NCBI GenBank assembly: GCA_963790085.1
Contig: CAWBNH010000001.1
Location: 62,001-126,000 of the forward strand
DNA from: CAXMST01 sp963790085
GTDB taxonomy: Bacteria; Actinomycetota; Thermoleophilia; Solirubrobacterales; 70-9
Direction: 5' to 3'
DNA length: 64,000 bases
Shown here: in pieces, positions 7,934 to 16,627 of the stretch
How positions within the stretch are numbered: position 1 is the first letter of the stretch
Layout: every line of letters begins with the position of its first letter
The notes under the pieces: generated by a model
The model's input: only the letters and a program-made list of their open reading frames with translations
Told to the model about the DNA's origin: nothing
Databases searched by the model: none
Position numbers and translations under genes: made by a program

Positions 7934-8680
7934 ATGGCTACGCCCATGAGCGAGAAGCTGACCCTGCACGTGCTTCGCTTCTCGCACCCCTCCCGGGCCG
8001 CGATCCGGGCGCTCGAGGTGAAGGGGCTCGACTACGAGCTGGTCGAGTTGGCGCCCGGGCCGCACAACGAGACGATGGAGGAGCTCTACGGCGAGGGGAA
8101 GCAGACGGTGCCGGGGCTCTTGGTCGGTGAGGAGCCGGTGCACGGGTCGCGGGCGATCTTCGAGCGGCTCGAACAGCTGCGGCCGGACCCGCCGCTCTAT
8201 CCGACCGAGGCCGTCCGGGAGGCGGACCGCTGGGGCGATGCGGAGCTGCAGCCGCTCGGCCGCCACCTCGCCTGGGGCGCGCTGCACTTCCGGCCCGAGC
8301 TGCTCGGCGCCCTGCTCACCGGCGAGCCGCTCGACCCGGCCGGGACCGACCACGCAATCCGCTTCATCCGCGGTGCCTGGCGCTACCACGGCATCAGCTG
8401 CGCGCTGATCGCCGACGATCTCGCGGGGCTGCCCGCGAAGATCCGGCACGTGGAGGATCTGATCGAGCGGGGGGTGCTCGACGGCGAGCAGCCGAACGCC
8501 GCCGACCTACAGATCGCCTCGACGCTCCGGGTGCTGCTCAACATCGGCGACGTCAGCCCGCTCGTCGAGGGCGGGGCGGCGGAGCGGCTGGCCCGGCGCT
8601 GGTTCGAGGGCTATGAGGCCTCGATGCCGGCCGGGGCCTTCCCGGCCGCCTGGATCCCCTCGCCGACCGCTCGGGAGTAG
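7934..8680 (+). CDS. Glutathione S-transferase-like protein
   Basis: 248 residues. The N-terminal thioredoxin-like domain carries LHVLRFSHPSRAAIRALEVKG, then the cis-Pro segment KQTVPGLLVG and the GSRAIFERLE end that holds the gamma-glutamyl contact in GSTs. The C-terminal half is helical. Most actinobacteria use mycothiol rather than glutathione, so the actual thiol cofactor is uncertain. Seven bases downstream a P450 starts on the same strand, so the two are almost certainly co-transcribed and may act on the same hydrophobic compound. Confidence 0.75.
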   Translation: MATPMSEKLTLHVLRFSHPSRAAIRALEVKGLDYELVELAPGPHNETMEELYGEGKQTVPGLLVGEEPVHGSRAIFERLEQLRPDPPLYPTEAVREADRWGDAELQPLGRHLAWGALHFRPELLGALLTGEPLDPAGTDHAIRFIRGAWRYHGISCALIADDLAGLPAKIRHVEDLIERGVLDGEQPNAADLQIASTLRVLLNIGDVSPLVEGGAAERLARRWFEGYEASMPAGAFPAAWIPSPTARE

Positions 8681-8686
8681 GTCGCG

Positions 8687-9985
8687 GTGGCTCTGCCGCC
8701 CGGGCCCCGCGGCCCCGCCGCCACGACAACCGCCCGGCTCGTCCGCCGCCCGGTCGAGACGCTGCTCGGCTGGCACCGCCGCTACGGGGACGCGTTCACG
8801 CTCAGGATCCTGCGCTTCGGCACCGGCGTCTACGTCGCCGACCCCGAGGAGATCAAGGCGATGTTCACCGGCGATCAGTCGGACCTGCTCGCCGGCGAGG
8901 CGAACGCGCCGCTCGCCGCGATCCTCGGCCACAACTCGCTGCTGACCCTCGACGGCGAGAAGCATCTGCGCCACCGGCGGCTGCTGCTGCCGCCGTTCAG
9001 CGGCAACTCGGTGAAGGAGTTCCGCAGCGTGATCGCGGCGGTCGCCGAGGAGGAGATCGGCGGCTGGCGGGTCGGCGAGAGCTTCCCGATGCGCGAGCGC
9101 ATGCGGCGCCTGACCTTCGAGGTGATCTGCCGAGCCGTGTTCGGCGTCCATGAGCCGGAGCGCGTGCGGGCGCTGCGGGCGGCGCTGCTGTCGCTGCTCG
9201 ACATGGGCTCGGTCTTCCTGCTCCCGGGCCCGCTGCGCGCCGACCTCGGCCGCTGGAGTCCCGGAGGGCGCCTCGACCGGCGCCTGCGGGCCGCCGATCG
9301 ACTGCTCTACGAGGAGATCGAGCGCCGCCGGCAGGCTCCCGACCTCGACTCCCGCTCCGACGTGCTCTCGCTGCTGCTCAGGGCGCGCGACGAGCAGGGT
9401 CGGCCGATGACCGATGTCGAGCTGCGGGACGAGCTGATCACGCTGCTGGCGGCCGGTCACGAGACGACGGCGACGGCTCTGGCGTTCGCCTTCGACCTGT
9501 TGACCCACAACCCGGAGGTCCTCGCGCGGCTGCGGGACGAGCTCGCCGGCGGCGATGACGCCTACCTCGAGGCCGTTGTCTCCGAGACGCTGCGGGTCAG
9601 GCCGGTGATCGACGCTGCCGAGCGGACGCTGGCCGCCCCGCGATCGGTCTGCGGGTTCGAGTTGCCCGCCGGGATCAGGGTCTACCCGGGGATCCTGCTG
9701 GTCCACTACCGCCCCGACCTCTATCCGGAGCCCGACCGCTTCCGACCCGAGCGCTTCCTCGGCGACGGCGTCGAGTCCTATGCCTGGCTGCCGTTCGGCG
9801 GCGGCATCCGCCGCTGCATCGGCGCACCGCTCGCCCAGGCGGAGATGGCCGAGGTCCTGCGAAAGGCGACCGAGTCGGTCGAGCTCGAGGCAATCCGGCC
9901 CCGGACCGACCCGGTGGTGCTGCGCGGAATCACGCTCGCTCCCCGGCACGGAACCGAGGTCCGGGTCAGCCGGCGCCTCGCCTGA
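8687..9985 (+). CDS. Cytochrome P450
   Basis: 432 residues, full length. All diagnostic motifs are visible: the I-helix AGHETTATAL, the K-helix ETLRVRP, the PERF segment (FRPERFLG), and the haem-binding loop FGGGIRRCIGAPLAQAEM with its Cys thiolate. The N-terminus has a proline-rich PPGPRGP like microsomal-type P450s but no membrane anchor. It should hydroxylate or otherwise oxidise a lipophilic substrate with external electron donors; no ferredoxin or reductase gene is adjacent. GTG start at 8687, six bases after the GST stop. Confidence 0.93.
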   Translation: MALPPGPRGPAATTTARLVRRPVETLLGWHRRYGDAFTLRILRFGTGVYVADPEEIKAMFTGDQSDLLAGEANAPLAAILGHNSLLTLDGEKHLRHRRLLLPPFSGNSVKEFRSVIAAVAEEEIGGWRVGESFPMRERMRRLTFEVICRAVFGVHEPERVRALRAALLSLLDMGSVFLLPGPLRADLGRWSPGGRLDRRLRAADRLLYEEIERRRQAPDLDSRSDVLSLLLRARDEQGRPMTDVELRDELITLLAAGHETTATALAFAFDLLTHNPEVLARLRDELAGGDDAYLEAVVSETLRVRPVIDAAERTLAAPRSVCGFELPAGIRVYPGILLVHYRPDLYPEPDRFRPERFLGDGVESYAWLPFGGGIRRCIGAPLAQAEMAEVLRKATESVELEAIRPRTDPVVLRGITLAPRHGTEVRVSRRLA

Positions 9986-10077
9986 GCGCGGCCCCGACGT
10001 GCCGCCGCGGGCGACGGCTCGCTCTCAGCAGCTCGACGCCGCCGCACCCGAGGGCGCCGGGATGCCAACCTTCAACC

Positions 10078-11151
10078 ATGAGCACGAACTCCCTCAGCGC
10101 GACGCAGTCCGTCCGCGACCGGCGCATCGAGCAGGTCGTGCCGCTGGCGACGCCGGCGCTGCTGCTCCACGAGCACCCGCTTCCGCCCGAGCGCGCGGCC
10201 GACGTGACCCGCAGCCGGGCCGAGATCACGCGGATCCTCGACCGCGAGGACCCGCGGCTGCTGGTCGTCGTCGGGCCCTGCAGCGTGCACGACGTGAGCG
10301 CCGCGCACGACTACGCGCGGCGGCTGGCGGCGCTGGCGAGTGACCTCCCGGAGCTGCTGGTCGTGATGCGTGTCTACTTCGAGAAGCCGCGCACGACGAC
10401 CGGCTGGAAGGGGCTGATCAACGACCCCCACCTGGACGGCTCGGGCGACGTCAACAGCGGTCTGCGGATGGCGCGAGAGCTGTTGCTGCAGGTGCTCGAT
10501 CTGGGCCTGCCGGTCGGCTGCGAGTTCCTCGATCCGATCACGCCGCAGTACATCGCCGACACCGTCGCCTGGGGTGCGATCGGCGCCCGGACGACGGAGA
10601 GCCAGACCCATCGCCAGCTGGCGTCGGGCCTGTCGATGCCGGTCGGCTTCAAGAACCGGACCGACGGCGACATCGGCGTCGCGGTCGACGCCGTTCGCGC
10701 GGCCGCGGCGCAGCACTCGTTCGCCGGCGTCGACCTCTCGGGCACCTCGGCGATCCTGCACACCGCCGGCAACGCCGACTGCCACATCATCCTCCGCGGC
10801 GGCAGCGGGGCCAGCAACTACGACGCGGCCTCGATCGAGGGAACGCTCGAGCGACTGCGGGCGGTCGGGCTGCCGGAGCGGGTGATCGTCGACGCCTCCC
10901 ACGACAACAGCGGCAAGGACCACGAGCGCCAGCCCGCGGTGGCCGCCGAGGTCGGCGCCCAGATCGCCGCCGGCAACGGCGCGATCGTCGGCGCGATGCT
11001 CGAGTCGTTCCTCGTCGGCGGTCGCCAGGACCTCGGCGGCGAACTCACCTACGGGCAGTCGGTGACCGACGAGTGCATGGGCTGGGAGGCGACCGTCGAG
11101 GTGCTCCGCGGCCTCGATCGGGCGGCCGGCGAGCGGCGCTCGAGGGCCTGA
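10078..11151 (+). CDS. aroG: 3-deoxy-D-arabino-heptulosonate 7-phosphate synthase, class I
   Basis: 357 residues of the E. coli AroF/G/H type. Motifs include VVGPCSVHD, RVYFEKPRTTTGWKGLINDP (PEP and erythrose-4-phosphate binding), GARTTESQTHRQLASGLS and GFKNRTDG, with a DASHDNSGKDHERQP metal/phosphate-site segment. It condenses PEP and erythrose-4-phosphate as the first step of the shikimate pathway in the cytosol. Many actinobacteria use the unrelated class II enzyme, so a class I copy is noteworthy though not unheard of. A possible -10 (CAACCT) is six bases before the ATG. No other aromatic amino-acid gene is near. Confidence 0.93.
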   Translation: MSTNSLSATQSVRDRRIEQVVPLATPALLLHEHPLPPERAADVTRSRAEITRILDREDPRLLVVVGPCSVHDVSAAHDYARRLAALASDLPELLVVMRVYFEKPRTTTGWKGLINDPHLDGSGDVNSGLRMARELLLQVLDLGLPVGCEFLDPITPQYIADTVAWGAIGARTTESQTHRQLASGLSMPVGFKNRTDGDIGVAVDAVRAAAAQHSFAGVDLSGTSAILHTAGNADCHIILRGGSGASNYDAASIEGTLERLRAVGLPERVIVDASHDNSGKDHERQPAVAAEVGAQIAAGNGAIVGAMLESFLVGGRQDLGGELTYGQSVTDECMGWEATVEVLRGLDRAAGERRSRA

Positions 11152-11158
11152 GCGGGAG

Positions 11159-13231
11159 CTACTTCTTCTTGTCGCCCGACGGAGCTTCGACGCCGGGCGC
11201 GTAGGCGCCGTCGGGGTAGCCGTCGCCGTCGGCGTCGGTGCCGGGCGCGGCGGCGGCCGGGTCGGTGGTGGTCGGGTCGGTGGTCGTGCTGTCGGTCCGG
11301 TTGCCCTTCTTGTCGAACTCCGAGGAGCCGGTCGTGTAATCGCTGTAGAAGGGCGCCAGATCGACGGGGTTCTGCGGCTGCGGGAAGTCGTCACACGGCT
11401 CGCTCGCGGCGACCACCATGTAGTCGCGCCAGATCGGGGCCGAGAGCGAGGCGCCGTAGCCCGGCAGCGGCGAGCGCGCGTCCGGGTTTCCGGTCCAGAC
11501 GGCGGTCGAGACCTCGGGCGTGTAGCCGACGAACCAGGCGTCGGACTGCAGCTCGGTGGTGCCGGTCTTGCCCGCCGCGGGGCAGGAGATGTCGTTGCCG
11601 ACCGCGGTGCCGTAATCGAGCGTCCCCTTCATCACGTCGGCGACCTCGTAGGCGACGCCGTCGCTGATCACCCGCTCGCCGGTCAGATCCTCGGGCTTGT
11701 CGACCTCGCCGTCGGGGAAGACGACCCGGCGGACCGCGGAGGGGTCGTGGTGGACGCCGCCGTTGGCGATCGTCGCGTAGGCGTTCGACATCTCGAGCAC
11801 CGTGCAGCACTTCGTCGTACCTCCGAGCGCCTCGGCGTAGTAGCCGTCGAGCTCGGAGGTGATGCCGAGCTTGCGCGCCATCTCGGTGAAGTCCTCGGGG
11901 CCGACGTCGATCCCGAGCTGGGCATAGACGGTGTTGATCGAGTTCGCGGTCGCCTGCCTGATGCTCATCGATGCGCCGCCGCCGCCGCTGACCGTCCACG
12001 ACGTGTACTGATCGGGGTTCAGGGTGATCGTCGACGGCGCCGGGTAGGAGGTCGCGTCCGGGTCGATGCCCTCGTCGACGGCGGTGGTCAGTACGAACGG
12101 CTTGAACGAGGACCCCGGCTGGCGCTCGCCCTGCGCGGCGAGGTTGAACTGGCTCGAGTCGTAGCTGGTCGAGGACGCCATCGCGAGGATCTCGCCGGTG
12201 TCGGTCCTGGTCGAGACGAGCGCCGAGGCAGCGCCGGTGATCGGATGGGCGGCGATCGCCTGCTGGGCGGCCGCCTGCAGGTCCGGCTCGAGCGTCGTAT
12301 AGACCTTGAGACCTCCCTTGCGGACGGCCCTCAACCCGTAGCGGTCGATCAGCTCCTGCTGCACGAAGTCGAAGAAGAACTGCTCCTCGCGCTGCTCGTA
12401 GCGCAGCCCACGCTGGAGCCCGAGCCCGGCGGCCTTCAGCTTCGCGGCCTTCTCCTCGGTCAAGTAGCCCTGCCTGGCCATCGCGTCGATCACCAGGTTG
12501 CGGCGCTCGATCGCCCCATCGGGGTTGAGGAACGGGTTGTAGTCGGTCGGCGCCTGGGGCAGGCCGGCGAGCAGCGCCGCCTCGCGCACGCCGATGTCCT
12601 CGACGTGCTTGTCGAAGAAGACCTGGGAGGCGGCCTCGACGCCGATCGCCGAGCGACCGTCGTTGGTGCCGTAGGCGGCCGTATTCAGGTAGCTCTCGAG
12701 GATCTCGTCCTTGCTGTACTCGTTCTCGTACTCGAGCGCCATCTCGGCCTCGACGATCTTGCGCTCGATCGTGTCCTCGGGATCGTCGATGTAGAGGTTG
12801 CGGACGAGCTGCTGGGTGATCGTCGAGGCGCCCTGGCGGACCTCGCCCGCCTCGAGGTTCTCGAGTCCGGCGCGGGCGATCGCCACGTAGTCGACGCCGC
12901 CGTGCTCGTAGAAGTTCTCGTCCTCGATCGCGATCGTCGCCTGCCGGAGGCTGTCTGGGACCTTGCTCAGCTTGACCGGCTCGCGAAGGACATCGCTCTG
13001 GACGAAGCCGAGGCTCTTGCCGGAGGCGTCGAAGACCTCCGAGTTGGCGCCGTCGTCAGCGGGCCTCAGGGTGTCGATCGGCGGCGCGTCCGCGGCGACG
13101 TCGAGGACCCACAGGGCAGCCCCGGCAAGGCCGATGCCGACGAAGGCGAGAAGCACCGCGGATGCGAGGAAAAGCTTGTGGCTGGCGGAGCCATGGGAGC
13201 TCCGCCGCCGTCGTCGGGCCCGGGCAGACAT
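11159..13231 (-). CDS. Bifunctional class A penicillin-binding protein (PBP1A-like)
   Basis: 690 residues. Order: basic N-terminus, one membrane anchor (about 20-45), GT51 glycosyltransferase domain with EDENFYEHGG (catalytic Glu103) and QGASTITQQLVRN, then a penicillin-binding transpeptidase domain with SSFK (Ser374), SIN and GKTGTTE. The C-terminus is a Thr/Asp/Pro-rich tail with TTDPTTTDPAAAAPG. It polymerises lipid II and cross-links peptidoglycan outside the membrane. A TACGCT -10 box lies eight bases before the ATG. It converges with the aroG gene, with seven bases between the stops. Confidence 0.95.
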   Translation of the reverse strand: MSARARRRRRSSHGSASHKLFLASAVLLAFVGIGLAGAALWVLDVAADAPPIDTLRPADDGANSEVFDASGKSLGFVQSDVLREPVKLSKVPDSLRQATIAIEDENFYEHGGVDYVAIARAGLENLEAGEVRQGASTITQQLVRNLYIDDPEDTIERKIVEAEMALEYENEYSKDEILESYLNTAAYGTNDGRSAIGVEAASQVFFDKHVEDIGVREAALLAGLPQAPTDYNPFLNPDGAIERRNLVIDAMARQGYLTEEKAAKLKAAGLGLQRGLRYEQREEQFFFDFVQQELIDRYGLRAVRKGGLKVYTTLEPDLQAAAQQAIAAHPITGAASALVSTRTDTGEILAMASSTSYDSSQFNLAAQGERQPGSSFKPFVLTTAVDEGIDPDATSYPAPSTITLNPDQYTSWTVSGGGGASMSIRQATANSINTVYAQLGIDVGPEDFTEMARKLGITSELDGYYAEALGGTTKCCTVLEMSNAYATIANGGVHHDPSAVRRVVFPDGEVDKPEDLTGERVISDGVAYEVADVMKGTLDYGTAVGNDISCPAAGKTGTTELQSDAWFVGYTPEVSTAVWTGNPDARSPLPGYGASLSAPIWRDYMVVAASEPCDDFPQPQNPVDLAPFYSDYTTGSSEFDKKGNRTDSTTTDPTTTDPAAAAPGTDADGDGYPDGAYAPGVEAPSGDKKK

Positions 13232-13358
13232 CGCAGAGAAGCGTAACGGTCAACTCCTTTCGGCAGGCGACGCCGTCCTCCTCGACTGCACTGTTTCGCC
13301 CATTGCAGAGCGGAATTGGGCGGACACGCAAGCTCCCGTGCAGGCGGGCGCGGCGCTG

Positions 13359-14681
13359 CTAGGCGAGCGCCCGCCGGCTGACCGCCCGCAGCGCGTAGAG
13401 GCTGAACTCGGCGATCTCGGCCAGGTCGTCGAGCGCGATCGCCTCATCGGCCCCGTGCATGGCCCGCGCGTAGCGGACCGGATCGGTCGCGAACACGGGA
13501 GCGAACCCATAGGCGGCCGTATCGAAGGCGCGCCGCACCCAGTGCGAGTCGTTGAAGCCGGTCGAGATCACCGGCAGCAGCTCCGCGCCCGGCAGGCGCT
13601 CGCCCACATAGCCCTCGATCGCCTCGTACAGCGCGGTGCCCGTCGGTGACTCGGTGCCCCCTTCGAGCGGCTCCAGCAGCTCGAGCTCGTAGCTGATCGC
13701 GTCGCCCAGCGCCGCCTCGACGTGGGCCTCGATCTCCTCGATGCCCTGGCCGGGGACGGCCCGACAGTCGCAGATCAGATCGACGAACGGGGGGATCACA
13801 TTGGCGGGCTCGTAGGTGTGCAGCCCGGTCGGGGTCAACGTCATCCTGACGATCGCCGGCAGCAGGTCCCCGAGCAGCGGATGCAGGCCCGCCGCCCACG
13901 TCCGGAAGCCGGGTTCCTCGGGCGAGGGGGCGCCGAGCGCCTCGAGCGCGCGCGAGACGGCGGGCACCACCTCGACGGGCGCGACGGCGTCCAGCAGCCT
14001 GCCGGCCGCCGCGGCGGCGTCGGCCACCGGGTTGTCCGCCTGGCCCGGCAGCGACGCGTGCCCGGCCCGGCCGAAGACCCGCAGCCGCAGCGAGGTGACG
14101 CGCTTCTCGCCGACCGCGACGGTGACCAGCCGGCGCCCGTCGGAGAGCTCCAGCAGCTCTCCCCCACCCTCGTTCAGCGCGTAGTCGCAACGGACCAGCT
14201 CGGGGCGCTCGCGGACCAGCCAGGACATGCCGACGTCGGCCGTGTTGCGCTCCTCATCGGACTCGGCCAGCAGGACGATGTCCCCCGCAGGACGCTCGCC
14301 ACTGCGCGCGAAAGCGGCGACGGCGACGGCGCGCGCGGCGAGCTCGTTCTTCATGTCGACGGCACCGCGTCCGACCAGCTCCCCGTCGCGCAGCCGCGCC
14401 TCGAAAGGCGGCACCGTCCAGTCGGCGGTGGGCGCGGGGACGACATCGGTATGGCCCATCAACATGATCGAGGGACCCTCGCCGGTGCCCGGGATCCGCG
14501 CCACCAGGTTGAGCCGCTCGGGGTCGGGCCCGACGAGCTCAGGCTCGAGGCCGGCGCCGCGCAGATAGCCGGCGAGCAGCTCGGCGGCCTCGGTCTCGCG
14601 ACCCGGCGGGTTCGAGGTGTCGATCCGGATCAGGTCGCGCGCGAGGGCGATCACCTCATCCCGCAGCGCCGACTCACTCAA
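13359..14681 (-). CDS. M20-family metallopeptidase (ArgE/DapE/carboxypeptidase type)
   Basis: 440 residues. Zn-site residues are visible: MGHTDVVP (His77, Asp79), GAVDMKN (bridging Asp109) and ESDEERN (catalytic Glu143 and ligand Glu144); the dimerisation/lid domain follows (VFGRAGHASLPG). M20 enzymes remove an acyl group or a terminal residue from dipeptides and N-acyl amino acids in the cytosol. The start is a TTG whose last bases overlap the stop of the P1 peptidase gene (TTGAGTGA, 8 nt), indicating translational coupling. It is the last gene of the 12-gene peptide/beta-amino-acid operon, fitting a role in finishing imported peptides or amides. Confidence 0.85.
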   Translation of the reverse strand: MSESALRDEVIALARDLIRIDTSNPPGRETEAAELLAGYLRGAGLEPELVGPDPERLNLVARIPGTGEGPSIMLMGHTDVVPAPTADWTVPPFEARLRDGELVGRGAVDMKNELAARAVAVAAFARSGERPAGDIVLLAESDEERNTADVGMSWLVRERPELVRCDYALNEGGGELLELSDGRRLVTVAVGEKRVTSLRLRVFGRAGHASLPGQADNPVADAAAAAGRLLDAVAPVEVVPAVSRALEALGAPSPEEPGFRTWAAGLHPLLGDLLPAIVRMTLTPTGLHTYEPANVIPPFVDLICDCRAVPGQGIEEIEAHVEAALGDAISYELELLEPLEGGTESPTGTALYEAIEGYVGERLPGAELLPVISTGFNDSHWVRRAFDTAAYGFAPVFATDPVRYARAMHGADEAIALDDLAEIAEFSLYALRAVSRRALA

Positions 14682-15651
14682 GCGACTGCCCCGCCGACCG
14701 CCGCTCCCGCGCCAGGCGCGCGACCAGATCGACCGGGAACGCGTCCTGGGTGCTGCCGTCGAGTCGCTGCGCCGGCCGCGCCGCCAGCAGGCAGTTGTAG
14801 ACAGCCTCGTGGGCCGACTCGAACGCCGCGGAGAAGTAGGGATTGAGCTCCTCGTATGGCGGCGGCGGGCCGCCCTCGGCGACGCTGAAGGCGATCCCGA
14901 TCTCCCCCGAGCCCTCGCCGCCGTAGGAGCCGGTGCGGGCGAGGCCGAGCAGCGGCCGCAGTGCGAGACGACGCAGCTGCTGGGCATCGAGCGGCGCATC
15001 GGTGGCGCAGACCGCGATGCACGACCCGTGGGTGGCGCTCGGGCGCGAGGCGGGCGGCAGCGAGTGGCCGAGCAGGTCGAGGTAGGCGCGGTCGCCGAAG
15101 TTGCAGAGCAGCAGGACCCCGACGTGGTGCTCGCCGACCCGGCGGGAGGCGGTGCCGATGCCGCCCGGGAAGTCGAACAGGCTCATCCCGGTGCCCGCCC
15201 CGACCGTGCCCTCCGCAACCGACTCGCCGGCGGCGGCCAGCGCCCGCTCGACATCGGCGGCGGCCACGGTGCGCGAGTCGGCCAGATCGCCGTCGTCGCA
15301 CTCGCCGACGACCGGCAGCACGATCCGCTCCGGGCCCCGTCCGGAGGCCGAGATCGCCGCCTGGAGAACCGTGCCGACGGCGTGCGAGCCGCAGAGGTAG
15401 ACCGGCGTCTCGATCAGGCCGCGCTCGTCGATCTCGAGCTTCGCGGTCAGCTCGCCGACGCCGTTGACGGTCGCCACCCCCGCGGCCGCCGGCAGCTTGC
15501 GCGGGATGACGACGGTGACGCCGGTCCGCTCACCGCTCTCGGCCTGGGAGTGGCCGACGCCGATTCCGGGCACGTCGGTGATCGCGTTGCGCCGGCCCGG
15601 CTCGATGCTCCCGACCGGGCCCGCCAGCTCCCTCCACCGCGGCTCAGCCAT
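14674..15651 (-). CDS. P1-family (DmpA/BapA-like) beta-aminopeptidase or D-esterase
   Basis: 325 residues of the N-terminal-nucleophile-like P1 peptidases. It opens with GRRNAITDVPGIGVGHSQ, typical of the family, and carries the autocleavage and nucleophile site THGSCIAVCATDAPL, where cleavage before Ser210 would generate alpha and beta chains. Characterised members are L-aminopeptidase/D-amidases (DmpA) and beta-peptidyl aminopeptidases (BapA) that release N-terminal beta-amino acids. That specificity is striking next to genes for a beta-amino-acid catabolic route. The ATG overlaps the stop of the upstream ATPase gene by 8 nt. Confidence 0.85.
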   Translation of the reverse strand: MAEPRWRELAGPVGSIEPGRRNAITDVPGIGVGHSQAESGERTGVTVVIPRKLPAAAGVATVNGVGELTAKLEIDERGLIETPVYLCGSHAVGTVLQAAISASGRGPERIVLPVVGECDDGDLADSRTVAAADVERALAAAGESVAEGTVGAGTGMSLFDFPGGIGTASRRVGEHHVGVLLLCNFGDRAYLDLLGHSLPPASRPSATHGSCIAVCATDAPLDAQQLRRLALRPLLGLARTGSYGGEGSGEIGIAFSVAEGGPPPPYEELNPYFSAAFESAHEAVYNCLLAARPAQRLDGSTQDAFPVDLVARLARERRSAGQSLE

Positions 15652-16627
15652 GCGCTGAGGGCTCGGCGGGCCGCGAGTGAGCGGGGTCGTGCAGCAGGCA
15701 GGCGGAGAGGTGGCCGGTCGAACCCACCTCGACGAGACCCGGGTCTACCTGATCGCAGGGCGCGAAGCGACGCGGGCAGCGTGGGTGGAAGCGGCAGCCG
15801 CTTGGAACGTCCGTCGCGTCGGGCAGCTCTCCCTCGAGCAGCTCGCGATCTCCCCCACCGCCGGCGGTCGGCACGGGGATCGCAGCGACGAGCGCCTGCG
15901 TGTAGGGATGGCGCGGACGCTCGATCACCTCGACCGCGGGGCCCTGCTCGACGACGCGGCCGAGGTACATGACCGCGATCCGATCGCAGAGCGACCAGGC
16001 GAGGCTGAGGTCGTGGGTGATGAAGATCAGGGCCAGGCCGCGACTGCGCTGGAGCGCGACCAGCACGTTGAGGATCTGGGCGCGGACCGACGTGTCGAGC
16101 ATCGAGACGGGCTCGTCGCAGATCAGGCCCTCGGGCTCGAGCACGAGTGCGGCGGCGATCGCGACCCGCTGGCGCTGCCCGCCGGAGAGCTGGTGCGGGT
16201 AGCGCTCGGCGAAGCGGGCGGGGTCGATCCCGACCTCGCCTAGGGCCCTGTCGACCCGCTCCTCGTGCTCGCCGGCGGCCACCCCCTGAACGACCAGCGG
16301 CTCGGTGACGATCGTCCGCACGCGCTGGCGCGGGTTCAGCGTCTGGTAGGGGTCCTGAAAGATCATCTGAACCTTGCGGCGCAGCTCCGGCAACCGCGCC
16401 TTCCCCTCGACCGGCTCACCGTCGAGCGCAAGGGTGCCGGCCGCCGTAGCCTGCAGGCCGAGCATCGCCCGCGCAAGGGTCGACTTGCCGCAGCCGGACT
16501 CACCGACCACCCCGAGGATCTCGCCCCGCTGCCAGCTCAGCGAGACGCCGTCGACGGCACGCGCGAGCTTGCGGCGAGCCCGGAACTGGACCTCGAGGTC
16601 GGCGACCTCCAGCAGCGGCGCGCTCAT
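15644..16627 (-). CDS. Oligopeptide ABC transporter ATP-binding protein (OppF/DppF type)
   Basis: 327 residues. Walker A GESGCGKST, Q-loop IFQDPYQTLNPRQ, signature LSGGQRQRV, Walker B LICDEPVSMLD, H-loop FITHD. The C-terminal extension with FHPRCP and further Cys is the oligopeptide/dipeptide-transporter domain (possibly an Fe-S site, as found in this family). Note that Walker B is EPVSMLD rather than EPTSALD, still compatible with hydrolysis since the catalytic Glu is kept. ATG overlaps the OppD stop (ATGA). It pairs with OppD to drive import through the two permeases. Confidence 0.93.
   Translation of the reverse strand: MSAPLLEVADLEVQFRARRKLARAVDGVSLSWQRGEILGVVGESGCGKSTLARAMLGLQATAAGTLALDGEPVEGKARLPELRRKVQMIFQDPYQTLNPRQRVRTIVTEPLVVQGVAAGEHEERVDRALGEVGIDPARFAERYPHQLSGGQRQRVAIAAALVLEPEGLICDEPVSMLDTSVRAQILNVLVALQRSRGLALIFITHDLSLAWSLCDRIAVMYLGRVVEQGPAVEVIERPRHPYTQALVAAIPVPTAGGGGDRELLEGELPDATDVPSGCRFHPRCPRRFAPCDQVDPGLVEVGSTGHLSACLLHDPAHSRPAEPSAHG

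Noticed and set aside
14682..14999. N-terminal extension of the M20 peptidase frame
   Set aside because: Overlaps the P1 peptidase coding region and is Arg/Ser-rich; the TTG at 14681 gives the normal M20 N-terminus.
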